From Pseudonocardia sp. (lineage in GTDB: Bacteria > Actinomycetota > Actinomycetes > Mycobacteriales > Pseudonocardiaceae): 24,826 nucleotides of DNA. The translations under genes were made by a program, and so were the position numbers. This document shows positions 15,944 to 22,697 of this stretch, piece after piece. The notes beneath the pieces were generated by a model, which worked only from the letters and a program-made list of their open reading frames with translations, did not search any database and was not told where the DNA came from. The stretch spans positions 1 to 24,826 of the forward strand of contig JASLAP010000237.1 of the NCBI GenBank assembly GCA_030147065.1, written 5' to 3'. Position 1 is the first letter of the stretch. Every line of letters starts with the position of its first letter.

Positions 15944-16690
15944 GGGAATCCCCTCGATCGAGCCGGTGACCAGCGATCCCGGCTTGTCGTTGTACGAGCT
16001 GCGCACCCGCAGCGGGACGTCGTAGCGGCGGGCGTACTCGACCGCGCGCAGGTGCAGGACCTTCGCCCCGCACGCGGCCATCTCCAGCATCTCCTCGTAG
16101 GTGATGGTGTGCAGGCGGCGGGCGTCGGGCACGATCCGCGGGTCGGCGGTGAAGATGCCGTCCACGTCGGTGTAGATCTCGCAGACGTCGGCCTCCAGCG
16201 CGGCGGCCAGCGCGACCGCGGTGGTGTCCGACCCGCCGCGGCCCAGCGTGGTGACGTCCTTGGAGTCCTGGCTGACCCCCTGGAACCCGGCCACCAGCAC
16301 GATCGAGCCCTCGGCCAGCGCGTCGCGCAGCCGGTACGGGTTGACCTGGACGATCCGGGCGTCGCCGTGCTTGGACGTGGTGATCATCCCGGCCTGCGAC
16401 CCGGTGAACGAGCGGGCCTGGTCGCCGAGGGCGTGGATGGCCATCGCCACCAGCGCGTTGGAGATCCGCTCGCCCGCGGTGAGCAGCATGTCCATCTCCC
16501 GCGGCGGCGGCGCCGGGGACACCTGCTCGGCCAGGTCGGTCAGCTCGTCGGTGGTGTCGCCCATGGCCGAGACGACCACGACGACGTCGTTGCCCTCCTT
16601 GTGCGTGCGGACGATCCGTTCGGCGACCTTCTTGATCCGGTCCGCGTCCTGGACCGACGATCCGCCGTACTTCTGCACGACCAGGGCCAC
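15425..16690 (-). CDS. lysC: Aspartate kinase (alpha subunit, full length)
   Basis: A 421-aa enzyme phosphorylating aspartate, the first committed step to lysine, threonine, methionine and diaminopimelate. The N-terminal amino-acid-kinase domain (1-245) starts VVQKYGGSSVQ and has TLGRGGSDTTA and EIYTDVDGIFTADPR. Two ACT domains follow (about 260-330 and 345-415), the second with KVSLVGAGM and NTSEIRISV. Length and ending (EEAVVYAGTGR) match the Corynebacterium/Mycobacterium enzyme, which is feedback-inhibited by lysine plus threonine. The GTG start has AGGAGG eight bases upstream of it. An in-frame internal start at codon 250 probably yields a separate beta subunit. First gene of the operon; its stop overlaps asd. 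Confidence 0.96.
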   Translation of the reverse strand: MALVVQKYGGSSVQDADRIKKVAERIVRTHKEGNDVVVVVSAMGDTTDELTDLAEQVSPAPPPREMDMLLTAGERISNALVAMAIHALGDQARSFTGSQAGMITTSKHGDARIVQVNPYRLRDALAEGSIVLVAGFQGVSQDSKDVTTLGRGGSDTTAVALAAALEADVCEIYTDVDGIFTADPRIVPDARRLHTITYEEMLEMAACGAKVLHLRAVEYARRYDVPLRVRSSYNDKPGSLVTGSIEGIPVENAIITGVAHDRSEAKITVTGVPDTPGMAARIFRTVAEADINIDMVLQNISHSGDRRTDITFTLPRVDGRRAVTALTAAQPEIGFTEVLHDDEVGKVSLVGAGMRNHPGVTATFCEALSQAGINIETMNTSEIRISVICRPDQLDTAVAALHRAFELGGDEEAVVYAGTGR

Positions 16691-16795
16691 GCCGACCTCC
16701 TGTCCTGGCGCGGGCCGGGGGCGCGCGTCCGTGGGATTCCGTGCGCCCGTCGAGGCCGGTGGGGACGGCGACGGGTGGGCGCTGGTCGGGAATCC

Positions 16796-16801
16796 ACCCT
16801 A
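16796..16801 (-). promoter_or_regulatory. Possible -10 for the lysC operon
   Basis: On the minus strand TAGGGT fits TAnnnT and would give a transcript with a 5' leader of about 100 nt before lysC. No convincing -35 or lysine-riboswitch-like core was seen in the leader. Confidence 0.3.
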
Positions 16802-16875
16802 CCGGGACGAAGCCGCCCTTCCGGATCGTTTTTGCGTCACACCACAGGATGACCCGGGTCCCCGCCCGGACGAGA

Positions 16876-16935
16876 GCCGCTCTCGCCCGACCTGGCGGGA
16901 CCAGAGCGCCTCTCGCCCAACCGGGCAGGACCGGG
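16876..16935. repeat. Two tandem copies of a 30-bp direct repeat upstream of the GNAT gene
   Basis: Units 16876-16905 and 16906-16935 match at 23 of 30 positions, sharing CTCTCGCCC and GGACC blocks. They end 12 bp before the -10-like hexamer of the next gene, where paired activator or repressor sites often lie. The rest of the lysC/GNAT gap shows no gene. Confidence 0.6.
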
Positions 16936-16947
16936 TGGCGGCGTGGG

Positions 16948-16953
16948 TACGGT
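16948..16953 (+). promoter_or_regulatory. -10-like element for a leaderless GNAT mRNA
   Basis: TACGGT (TAnnnT) is followed by six bases and the GTG at 16960, with no ribosome site. The spacing puts the transcription start on the start codon. Confidence 0.55.
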
Positions 16954-16959
16954 CGGCCG

Positions 16960-17922
16960 GTGACCGATCACGAGGACCTGCGCGCCGCCCAGTACGAGCG
17001 GTGGCGGGCGCTGGACCCGCTGCTCCCCGCTCCGGTGGCCCTCGCCGATCCGCAGCTGCACACGGCGCACGGGGCCGGCGCGGCGTCGTTCACCGAGCTG
17101 GACGCGACCTCCATGCCCGCCACCTGGACCGCGCTGCGGGTGCACCAGCTGGTCGCGCAGGTCGCCGGACCGGACCCGGCCGCGGCGCTGGCCGACCTCC
17201 TCGACCGGTGGGTGGCCGGGATCGAGGCCGCACCCGGCGACGACGACACCGCGCTCTGGGTGGACTGGCCGAGCCGGGACGCCGCCCCGGTGCGGGCCCT
17301 GGTCCGGCGGGGGTTCCACCCCGCCGTCGTGATCGCCGCCCGGCGGACCGGGGGCGCGGCCGCTCGACCCGGCCCCGGGGTCACCGTCCGCCCGCTGGCC
17401 GAGCGGGACCTGGACGCGGTCGTCGCGCTCGAGCTCGAGCTGGTCCGGTTCGACCAGCAGTTCGGCTGCGTCAACGAGCGGGCGGGCACCGCCGACGGGC
17501 TGCGCCGCGGCCTGGTCGAGCGGCTGGCCCAGGCCGACCCGCTCGGCTGGGTCGCCGAGCGGGGCGGACGGGTCGTCGGCGCGTGCACGGTGGTGGCGCC
17601 GGAGAAGGCGCGGTGGATCGAGGAGCGCTGCGCGGCCGGCCCGGTCGGCTATCTGGAGGCGATGGTGGTCACCCGGGACGCCCGGTCGGCCGGCATCGGC
17701 GCCGCCCTGGCCGCCCGCGCCGACGGGGCGCTGGCCGCGGCCGGCGTGCGGACGACGGTCCTGCACCACTCCCCGGCCAACCCGCTGTCGACCCCGTTCT
17801 GGTACCGGCAGGGCTACCGCCCGCTGTGGACGGGCTGGGTGCGGCGCCCGGCGCTGCTGCCCGACCCGGGAACCGGGCGCCTCAGCCCAGCCGGCGCACC
17901 AGCCGGACCACCACGACGGTGA
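16960..17922 (+). CDS. GNAT-family N-acetyltransferase
   Basis: A 320-aa protein. Residues about 140-300 form a GNAT domain beginning VTVRPLAERDLDAVVALE. The acetyl-CoA-binding segment is LEAMVVTRDARSAGIG (Arg242-x-x-Gly245-Ile-Gly247), and the end WYRQGYRPLWTGWVRR is typical of the fold. The N-terminal 130 residues have a diverged, GNAT-like sequence (TSMPATWTALRVH, WVDWPSRDAAPVRALVRRGF), suggesting a tandem GNAT with a degenerate first domain. Acceptor unknown. The GTG at 16960 was chosen for the -10-like hexamer just upstream and because the frame before it is low-complexity repeat DNA. Its end overlaps the convergent membrane-protein gene by 41 bp. Confidence 0.85.
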   Translation: MTDHEDLRAAQYERWRALDPLLPAPVALADPQLHTAHGAGAASFTELDATSMPATWTALRVHQLVAQVAGPDPAAALADLLDRWVAGIEAAPGDDDTALWVDWPSRDAAPVRALVRRGFHPAVVIAARRTGGAAARPGPGVTVRPLAERDLDAVVALELELVRFDQQFGCVNERAGTADGLRRGLVERLAQADPLGWVAERGGRVVGACTVVAPEKARWIEERCAAGPVGYLEAMVVTRDARSAGIGAALAARADGALAAAGVRTTVLHHSPANPLSTPFWYRQGYRPLWTGWVRRPALLPDPGTGRLSPAGAPAGPPRR

Positions 17923-18178
17923 TCACGTACCAGATCAGCGCCGCGGTTCCGTAGTTGAGCAGCACGCGCACCTGCGGGTCCTCGGGCAGGAACAACGTGG
18001 ACAGGCCGAGGTCGAAGAAGTCGGCACCCCGCGCGACCAGCACGGTCAGCCCGTTCTCCGGGTTCGCCTGCAGCAGCGTCAGCGCGATGTGCAGGCAGAG
18101 CACGGCGACGATCGCCAGCCCCGCGAAGCGCAGCGCGGTGGCGACGACGTCCACGCCACGCCTGGCGACCGCTCCCAC
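17882..18178 (-). CDS. Small two-helix membrane protein, function unknown
   Basis: A 98-aa protein with two predicted membrane helices, about residues 17-37 (FAGLAIVAVLCLHIALTLL) and 74-94 (LNYGTAALIWYVITVVVVRL). A loop of about 35 residues containing NPENGLTVLVARGADFFDLG joins them. The GTG at 18178 was chosen because GGGAGGAG (18187-18194) lies eight bases upstream; an ATG at 18217 would add 13 residues but lacks such a site. Conserved-looking small membrane proteins of this kind are common near leuA/lysC in related actinomycetes, but I cannot name the family. It ends inside the convergent GNAT gene. Confidence 0.72.
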   Translation of the reverse strand: MGAVARRGVDVVATALRFAGLAIVAVLCLHIALTLLQANPENGLTVLVARGADFFDLGLSTLFLPEDPQVRVLLNYGTAALIWYVITVVVVRLVRRLG

Positions 18179-18194
18179 AGCGACAGCTCCTCCC

Positions 18195-18444
18195 GGTCGT
18201 CCACCCGACTGCCGCACGCATAGTGGACCAGTTCGTCACCGACGGCACGGTCCCGCGCCGCGACGCTGGTCACGCACCGTCGCGGCCACCGGGCCCTGCC
18301 CACCGGTCGTCGTCGCAGCGCGGGGTGCGTCGCGCAGCCCCGGTGGTGCCCTCGCAGCACGTCGGCGGGCTGCGAGGACCCCCGACGAGCTGCGCCACCC
18401 CCGAAGCCCTGCGAGAGCGCGCGGATGCCGGGTCGGGGATGAGG
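18195..18444. other. Intergenic region upstream of leuA leader, no gene seen
   Basis: Between the small membrane-protein gene and the leuA leader promoter there is no credible ORF. A minus-strand CACTAT (18220-18225) could be the -10 of the membrane-protein gene. A 9-bp perfect hairpin, CCTCGCAGC (18350-18358) with GCTGCGAGG (18369-18377), stands out, and further TGCGAG copies surround it. It could be a terminator or a regulator site. Confidence 0.45.
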
Positions 18445-18475
18445 TTGCGGGAACGGGGGGCGGTGGCGTTAAGGT
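18445..18475 (+). promoter_or_regulatory. Promoter of leuA leader
   Basis: TTGCGG (18445-18450) and TAAGGT (18470-18475) are separated by 19 bp. The -10 ends seven bases before the GTG of the leader peptide, so transcription should start on that codon (leaderless). Confidence 0.6.
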
Positions 18476-18482
18476 CGTTCCC

Positions 18483-18521
18483 GTGGTGCGCCTGCTCCTT
18501 CGTCGCCGCGGCGGGGTCTGA
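18483..18521 (+). CDS. leuL: leuA leader peptide (leucine attenuation)
   Basis: This 12-residue ORF, MVRLLLRRRGGV, begins at a GTG directly at the predicted transcription start and ends TGA at 18519-18521, 73 bp before leuA. Three successive Leu codons (CTG, CTC, CTT), followed by three Arg codons, make translation sensitive to charged leucyl-tRNA. Leu-rich leader peptides upstream of leuA are established in Corynebacterium, Mycobacterium and Streptomyces relatives. Leaderless expression fits the rest of the window. Some uncertainty remains over which of the two adjacent GTG codons starts it. Confidence 0.78.
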   Translation: MVRLLLRRRGGV

Positions 18522-18523
18522 CC

Positions 18524-18575
18524 GACCGGCCCTCCGTCGCGGGTCGTGGCGTGCGCCGGTCCCGTCCTGACCGGC
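18524..18575 (+). promoter_or_regulatory. Attenuator-like alternative pairing region before leuA
   Basis: Three mutually complementary segments follow the leader peptide: GACCGGC (18524-18530), GCCGGTC (18555-18561) and GACCGGC (18569-18575). The middle one can pair with the first or the third, but not both, as in attenuation. The second hairpin (loop of 7) lies just before the GGAG ribosome site of leuA, so it may act on transcription or on translation. No T-tract follows. Confidence 0.55.
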
Positions 18576-18594
18576 CCATCCTTGGAGCACCCCC

Positions 18595-20391
18595 GTGACC
18601 ACCATGCCCGACGCCTACGTCTCGTCCACCACGAGCCGGCTGCGCACGCCCGACCGACCGGTACCCGATACCCAGCCGGTGTGGAACCCTCAGCGGGGTT
18701 CGCACCTGCCGATCCACCGCTACCAGCCGTTCCACGAGTTCGTCGAACCGGTGTCGCTGCCCGACCGCACCTGGCCCGACGTGCGGATCACCAAGGCCCC
18801 GCTCTGGTGCGCGGTCGACCTGCGCGACGGCAACCAGGCCCTGATCGACCCGATGAGCCCGGCCCGCAAGCGGCGGATGTTCGAGCTGCTGGTGCGGATG
18901 GGCTACAAGGAGATCGAGGTCGGGTTCCCGGCGGCCAGCCAGACCGACTTCGACTTCGTCCGGGAGATCATCGAGCAGGACCTGATCCCGGACGACGTCA
19001 CCATCCAGGTGCTGACCCAGGCCCGCACCGAGCTGATCGAGCGCACCTACGAGGCCTGCGAGGGCGCGCCGCGGGCGATCGTGCACCTGTACAACTCGAC
19101 GTCGATCCTGCAGCGGCGGGTGGTGTTCCGGTCCGACCGGGCCGGCATCTCCAAGATCGCCACCGACGGCGCCGAGGACGTGGCGCGGTTCAGCGAGAAG
19201 TACCCGGCGACCGACTGGCGCTTCGAGTACTCCCCCGAGTCCTACACCGGCACCGAGCTGCAGTACGCCGTGGACGTCTGCAACGCGGTCAGCGAGATCT
19301 GGCAGCCGACGCCGGAGTCGCCGATGATCGTCAACCTGCCGGCGACGGTGGAGATGGCCACGCCGAACGTCTACGCCGACTCCATCGAGTGGATGCACCG
19401 CAACCTGGCCCGCCGCGACGGCATCGTGCTCAGCCTGCACCCGCACAACGACCGCGGCACCGCCGTCGCCGCCGCCGAGCTGGGCTACCAGGCCGGGGCC
19501 GACCGGATCGAGGGCTGCCTGTTCGGCAACGGCGAGCGCACCGGCAACGTCGACCTGGTGACCCTGGGGATGAACCTGTTCACCCAGGGCGTCGACCCGC
19601 AGATCGACTTCTCCGACATCGACGAGATCCGCCGCACCGTCGAGTACTGCAACCAGCTGCCGGTGCCCGAGCGCCACCCGTGGGGTGGCGACCTGGTCTA
19701 CACGGCGTTCTCCGGCAGCCACCAGGACGCGATCAACAAGGGCTTCGACGCGATGAAGGCCGACGCCGCCGAGGCCGGCGTCGCGGTCGACGACTTCCGC
19801 TGGCAGGTCCCCTACCTGCCGGTCGACCCCAAGGACATCGGCCGCACCTACGAGGCCGTGATCCGGGTGAACTCGCAGTCCGGCAAGGGCGGGGTCGCCT
19901 ACATCATGAAGACCGAGCACCAGCTGGAGCTGCCCCGGCGGCTGCAGATGGAGTTCAGCCGGGTGATCCAGGAGTTCACCGACACCGCGGGCGGCGAGGT
20001 CTCGCCCAAGGAGATGCGCGACGTCTTCGAGACCGAGTACCTCGACCGGGTCACCCCGCTGCAGCTGATCCGCCACCGGCTGACCCACGACGGCGAGGGC
20101 ACCACCGAGATCGTCGCCACCGTGCGGGTGGAGAGCGACCTGCACGAGATCGCCGGCAGCGGCAACGGCCCGATCGCCGCCTTCGTCGACGCGCTGGCCG
20201 GCATCGGCTTCGACGTGCGGGTGCTCGACTACCACGAGCACGCCCTGTCCGCCGGGGACGACGCCCGGGCCGCGGCCTACGTCGAGTGCGCGCTGGAGGA
20301 CACCGTGCTGTGGGGCGTCGGCATCGACGGCTCGATCGTCAGCGCCTCGCTCAAGGCCGTCGTCTCGGCGGTCAACCGCGCCATGCGCTGA
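18595..20391 (+). CDS. leuA: 2-isopropylmalate synthase
   Basis: A 598-aa enzyme condensing acetyl-CoA with 2-ketoisovalerate, the first step of leucine synthesis. The catalytic TIM barrel (about 65-370) has the active-site loop DLRDGNQALIDPM (Arg77, Asp78) and metal ligands His282 and His284 in LHPHNDRG. A linker and the C-terminal LeuA dimer/regulatory domain (about 460-590) with AGSGNGPIAAFVDAL follow, so leucine feedback inhibition is expected. Length is close to the actinobacterial class (M. tuberculosis is 644 with a repeat insert). The GTG at 18595 has GGAG (18583-18586) upstream; ATG 18604 is an alternative. It is divergent from the lysC-asd side, an arrangement conserved in related genera, and preceded by a leader peptide. 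Confidence 0.97.
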   Translation: MTTMPDAYVSSTTSRLRTPDRPVPDTQPVWNPQRGSHLPIHRYQPFHEFVEPVSLPDRTWPDVRITKAPLWCAVDLRDGNQALIDPMSPARKRRMFELLVRMGYKEIEVGFPAASQTDFDFVREIIEQDLIPDDVTIQVLTQARTELIERTYEACEGAPRAIVHLYNSTSILQRRVVFRSDRAGISKIATDGAEDVARFSEKYPATDWRFEYSPESYTGTELQYAVDVCNAVSEIWQPTPESPMIVNLPATVEMATPNVYADSIEWMHRNLARRDGIVLSLHPHNDRGTAVAAAELGYQAGADRIEGCLFGNGERTGNVDLVTLGMNLFTQGVDPQIDFSDIDEIRRTVEYCNQLPVPERHPWGGDLVYTAFSGSHQDAINKGFDAMKADAAEAGVAVDDFRWQVPYLPVDPKDIGRTYEAVIRVNSQSGKGGVAYIMKTEHQLELPRRLQMEFSRVIQEFTDTAGGEVSPKEMRDVFETEYLDRVTPLQLIRHRLTHDGEGTTEIVATVRVESDLHEIAGSGNGPIAAFVDALAGIGFDVRVLDYHEHALSAGDDARAAAYVECALEDTVLWGVGIDGSIVSASLKAVVSAVNRAMR

Positions 20392-20407
20392 CCCCGTCCC
20401 GCCCGAT

Positions 20408-20460
20408 GGCAGGAAAGCCACTTTCCGGACGTATTCGGTCCTGAAGGTGGCTTTCCTGCC
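20408..20460. repeat. Long palindrome after leuA (palindrome family B, copy 1), terminator-like
   Basis: GGCAGGAAAGCCACTTTC (20408-20425) faces GAAGGTGGCTTTCCTGCC (20443-20460), 17 of 18 Watson-Crick pairs plus one G-U. The 17-base loop contains a further GGAC/GTCC pairing. It lies 16 bp after the leuA stop. A near-identical element with a loop of equal length is at 22626-22686. Confidence 0.78.
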
Positions 20461-20488
20461 GCGTGAGGGAGTTGGCACGCCCCGTGAT

Positions 20489-20507
20489 GTAGTAGGTGTG
20501 CTACGGT
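20489..20507 (+). promoter_or_regulatory. Promoter/operator candidate for the ABC-XRE operon
   Basis: GTAG (20489-20492) and CTAC (20501-20504) form a loose dyad over TACGGT (20502-20507), which ends nine bases before the ATG at 20517. TTGGCA (20472-20477) is a good -35 match, but its spacing to TACGGT is too long (24 bp). The XRE regulator of the operon may bind here. Weak. Confidence 0.3.
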
Positions 20508-20516
20508 TCGACGAAC

Positions 20517-21479
20517 ATGAGCAACGTTCTGTGGAGTGGGGGAACCGTGGAGGAGCCAGAACCGGTCGTCCGCGTGCGCGGACTGCGCATGCGGTACGGC
20601 AGCACGGACGTGCTGCACGGGCTCGACTTCGACGTGCACGCCGGGGAGGTCGTCACGCTGCTCGGCCCGAACGGGGCCGGGAAGAGCACCACGATCGAGA
20701 TCCTGGAGGGCTTCCGCACGCGCTCGGCCGGGGAGGTCCGGGTGCTCGGCGTCGACCCGGCCCGGGGCGACGAGCGCTGGCGCGCGGAGATCGGCATGGT
20801 GCTGCAGTCGTGGCGCGACCACAGCAAGTGGCGGGTGCGCGAGCTGCTGGCCCACCTCGGCGCCCACTACGCCCGGTACTCCACGCCCGACCGGCCGCGA
20901 CCGGTCGACACCGACGAGCTGCTGGCGACCGTCGGCCTGCTCGACCGCGCCCAGCAGCGCATCAGCACGCTGTCCGGGGGCCAGCGCCGCCGGCTCGACC
21001 TGGCCATCGGCATCGTCGGGCGGCCGCGGCTGCTGTTCCTCGACGAGCCGACCGCCGGGTTCGACCCGGAGGCGCGGCGGGACTTCCACGACCTGGTGCA
21101 CCGGCTGGCCGACGGCGAGGCCGCCACGATCCTGCTCACCACGCACGACCTGGCCGAGGCCGACCGGCTCTCCGACCGGGTGCTGATCCTGGCCGGCGGC
21201 CGGATCGTGGCCGACGGCAGCGTCGACGAGCTGGCCCGCCGGGTCGCCGGGACGAGCGAGGTCCGCTGGTCGCGGGACGGGCAGCGGTTCGTGCACAGCA
21301 CCGCCGACGCGACCGGCTTCCTGCGCGAGCTGCTGGCGTCGCCGGGACCGGAGATCGGCGAGCTGGAGGTGCGCCGGGCGTCGCTGGAGGACACCTACAT
21401 GGCGATGGTCCGCCGGCACGAGGAGCCGGGCGACACCGCCGCTCCGGGGCCCGCGCCGCTCGCGGAGGTGGTGGCATGA
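20517..21479 (+). CDS. ABC-2 type exporter ATP-binding protein
   Basis: A 320-aa ATPase of the DrrA/CcmA-like export group. Walker A is GPNGAGKST (50-58), and VLQSWRDHSKWRV follows the Q-loop. The signature is LSGGQRRR (152-159), Walker B LLFLDEP (Asp176, Glu177), with an H-loop in LLTTHDLAEAD. The C-terminal 80 residues end EVRRASLEDTYMAMV, typical of this group. The ATG at 20517 follows a -10-like TACGGT; GTG 20547 (start MEEPEPVVRV) is an alternative with a GGGGGA site. The stop overlaps the permease start in ATGA. It powers the following permease, exporting an unknown drug, lipid or peptide. Confidence 0.9.
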   Translation: MSNVLWSGGTVEEPEPVVRVRGLRMRYGSTDVLHGLDFDVHAGEVVTLLGPNGAGKSTTIEILEGFRTRSAGEVRVLGVDPARGDERWRAEIGMVLQSWRDHSKWRVRELLAHLGAHYARYSTPDRPRPVDTDELLATVGLLDRAQQRISTLSGGQRRRLDLAIGIVGRPRLLFLDEPTAGFDPEARRDFHDLVHRLADGEAATILLTTHDLAEADRLSDRVLILAGGRIVADGSVDELARRVAGTSEVRWSRDGQRFVHSTADATGFLRELLASPGPEIGELEVRRASLEDTYMAMVRRHEEPGDTAAPGPAPLAEVVA

Positions 21480-22360
21480 CCGCCGTGGCCCCGTCCAACG
21501 CCCCCCGGACCGCGGTCCTGCCGCCGGCGCTGCGGCTCGGGCTGGCCCGCGGCTGGATCGCCTTCCGCAGCTACGTGACCTCGCGCGAGGGCCTCACCCA
21601 GACGCTGTTCTGGAACCTGGTCCCGCTGGGCTTCCTGATCTGGTTCCGCGACGAGCCGATCGCGGGCACCGGCCTGGCGCTCACCGCGGTGATGCTGCCC
21701 GGCCTGGTGGCGGTGAACATCGCCTTCGGGGTGATGGGCACGGCGTTCAACCTGTCCACCGAGCGCGAGGAGGGCACGCTCCTGCGGGCCAAGGCGGTGC
21801 CCGGCGGGATGGCGAGCTACGTGGTCGGGCTGTCGGTGGCCGCCGCGCTGGACGGGCTGCTGTCGATCGTGCTGGTGCTGGTCCCGGCGATGCTGTTCAT
21901 CGTGCCGGGGGTGCCGGTGGGCAGCGCGCTGCTGTGGCTCGGGCTGGTCGGCTGGGTCGCGCTGGGCCTGCTCGCCTGCCTGCCGCTGGGCATCCTGGTC
22001 GGGTCGGTCGTGCGCAACCCGCGCACCATCGGCGGGCTCGGCTTCTTCCTCACCGTCGGGCTGGCCGTGGTCTCCGGGCTGTTCCGCCCGGTCCAGGAGC
22101 TGTGGGAGTGGGTGCAGGTCGTGGTCCAGGTGTTCCCGGTGTACTGGCTGGGCGTCGGGCTGCGCTCGGCGTTCCTGCCGCCGGAGGCGGCCGCGCTGGA
22201 GATCGGCGGGCACTGGCGGATCCTGGAGGCCGTCGGCGTGCTCGGGGCCTGGGCCGCGGTCGGGCTGCTGCTCGGGCCGGTGCTGCTGCGCCGGATGGCG
22301 CGGCGGGAGTCCGGGTCGATGGTGGAGGCCCGCCGCCAGCGGGCCATCCAGCGGAGGTGA
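21476..22360 (+). CDS. ABC-2 type exporter permease
   Basis: A 294-aa membrane protein with six predicted helices. They include TLFWNLVPLGFLIWF near residue 42, a long pair between about 115 and 190, and a last helix near 262-280, before a basic C-terminal tail. The segment LSTEREEGTLLRAKAVPGG after helix 2 is the conserved cytoplasmic motif of ABC-2 permeases. The ATG overlaps the ATPase stop, implying coupled translation. It is followed directly by a small XRE regulator whose start overlaps or abuts this stop. Substrate unknown; resistance or export of a self-made compound are both possible. Confidence 0.9.
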   Translation: MTAVAPSNAPRTAVLPPALRLGLARGWIAFRSYVTSREGLTQTLFWNLVPLGFLIWFRDEPIAGTGLALTAVMLPGLVAVNIAFGVMGTAFNLSTEREEGTLLRAKAVPGGMASYVVGLSVAAALDGLLSIVLVLVPAMLFIVPGVPVGSALLWLGLVGWVALGLLACLPLGILVGSVVRNPRTIGGLGFFLTVGLAVVSGLFRPVQELWEWVQVVVQVFPVYWLGVGLRSAFLPPEAAALEIGGHWRILEAVGVLGAWAAVGLLLGPVLLRRMARRESGSMVEARRQRAIQRR

Positions 22361-22362
22361 TG

Positions 22363-22611
22363 ATGGCCGCGATGTCCGAGACCATCCACAACCGCATCGC
22401 GATGCTGCGCGCCGAGCGCGGCATCTCCCGCCGCGAGCTGGCCGAGGCCCTGGGCGTGCACTACCAGACCATCGGCTACCTGGAGCGCGGCGAGTACAGC
22501 CCGAGCCTGCACCTGGCGCTGCGGGTCGCGGAGTACTTCGAGGTGCCGGTCGAGGTGGTGTTCTCGGTCCGCCCCTTCCCCCGCCTCGGCTCGGCCCACG
22601 AATCCGCCTGA
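22363..22611 (+). CDS. Small XRE-family transcriptional regulator (YgzD-like)
   Basis: An 82-aa DNA-binding protein that is little more than a Cro/C1-type helix-turn-helix: RIAMLRAERGISRRELAEAL followed by GVHYQTIGYLERGEYSPSL. A short C-terminal segment reads ALRVAEYFEVPVEVVF. This compact form is common as the last gene of ABC-2 exporter operons, where it probably represses the operon. GGAGG (22353-22357) serves ATG 22363 at five bases; ATG 22360, overlapping the permease TGA, is equally possible. A family B palindrome follows the stop. No sensor domain is present, so the signal is unknown. Confidence 0.9.
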   Translation: MAAMSETIHNRIAMLRAERGISRRELAEALGVHYQTIGYLERGEYSPSLHLALRVAEYFEVPVEVVFSVRPFPRLGSAHESA

Positions 22612-22625
22612 CCCGCCCGCCCGCC

Positions 22626-22686
22626 CCGGTTCAGGAAAGCCACCTTCGGGTCCCCACAGGGCAGGAAGGTGGCTTTCCTGAACCGG
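22626..22686. repeat. Long palindrome between convergent genes (palindrome family B, copy 2), terminator-like
   Basis: The 22-base arms (22626-22647 and 22665-22686) are perfectly complementary around a 17-base loop. The shared core is CAGGAAAGCCACCTTC with its complement GAAGGTGGCTTTCCTG. It fills the gap between the XRE stop and the end of the convergent gene, so it can serve both as terminator. Confidence 0.82.
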
Positions 22687-22697
22687 CGTGCGGAGGG

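Noticed and set aside
16691..16790. A lysine riboswitch in the lysC 5' leader
   Set aside because: The leader of about 100 nt lacks the length and conserved multi-helix core of the lysine riboswitch, and such switches are not usual for actinobacterial lysC.
18469..20478. A 669-codon minus-strand frame opposite leuA
   Set aside because: leuA is unmistakable on the plus strand; the antisense frame is open because of GC-rich third positions.
20408..22686. The ABC-2/XRE operon as a transposon or integron unit with terminal repeats
   Set aside because: The flanking elements are each palindromic, not a terminal-inverted-repeat pair. There is no transposase or target duplication visible, and base composition matches the neighbours.
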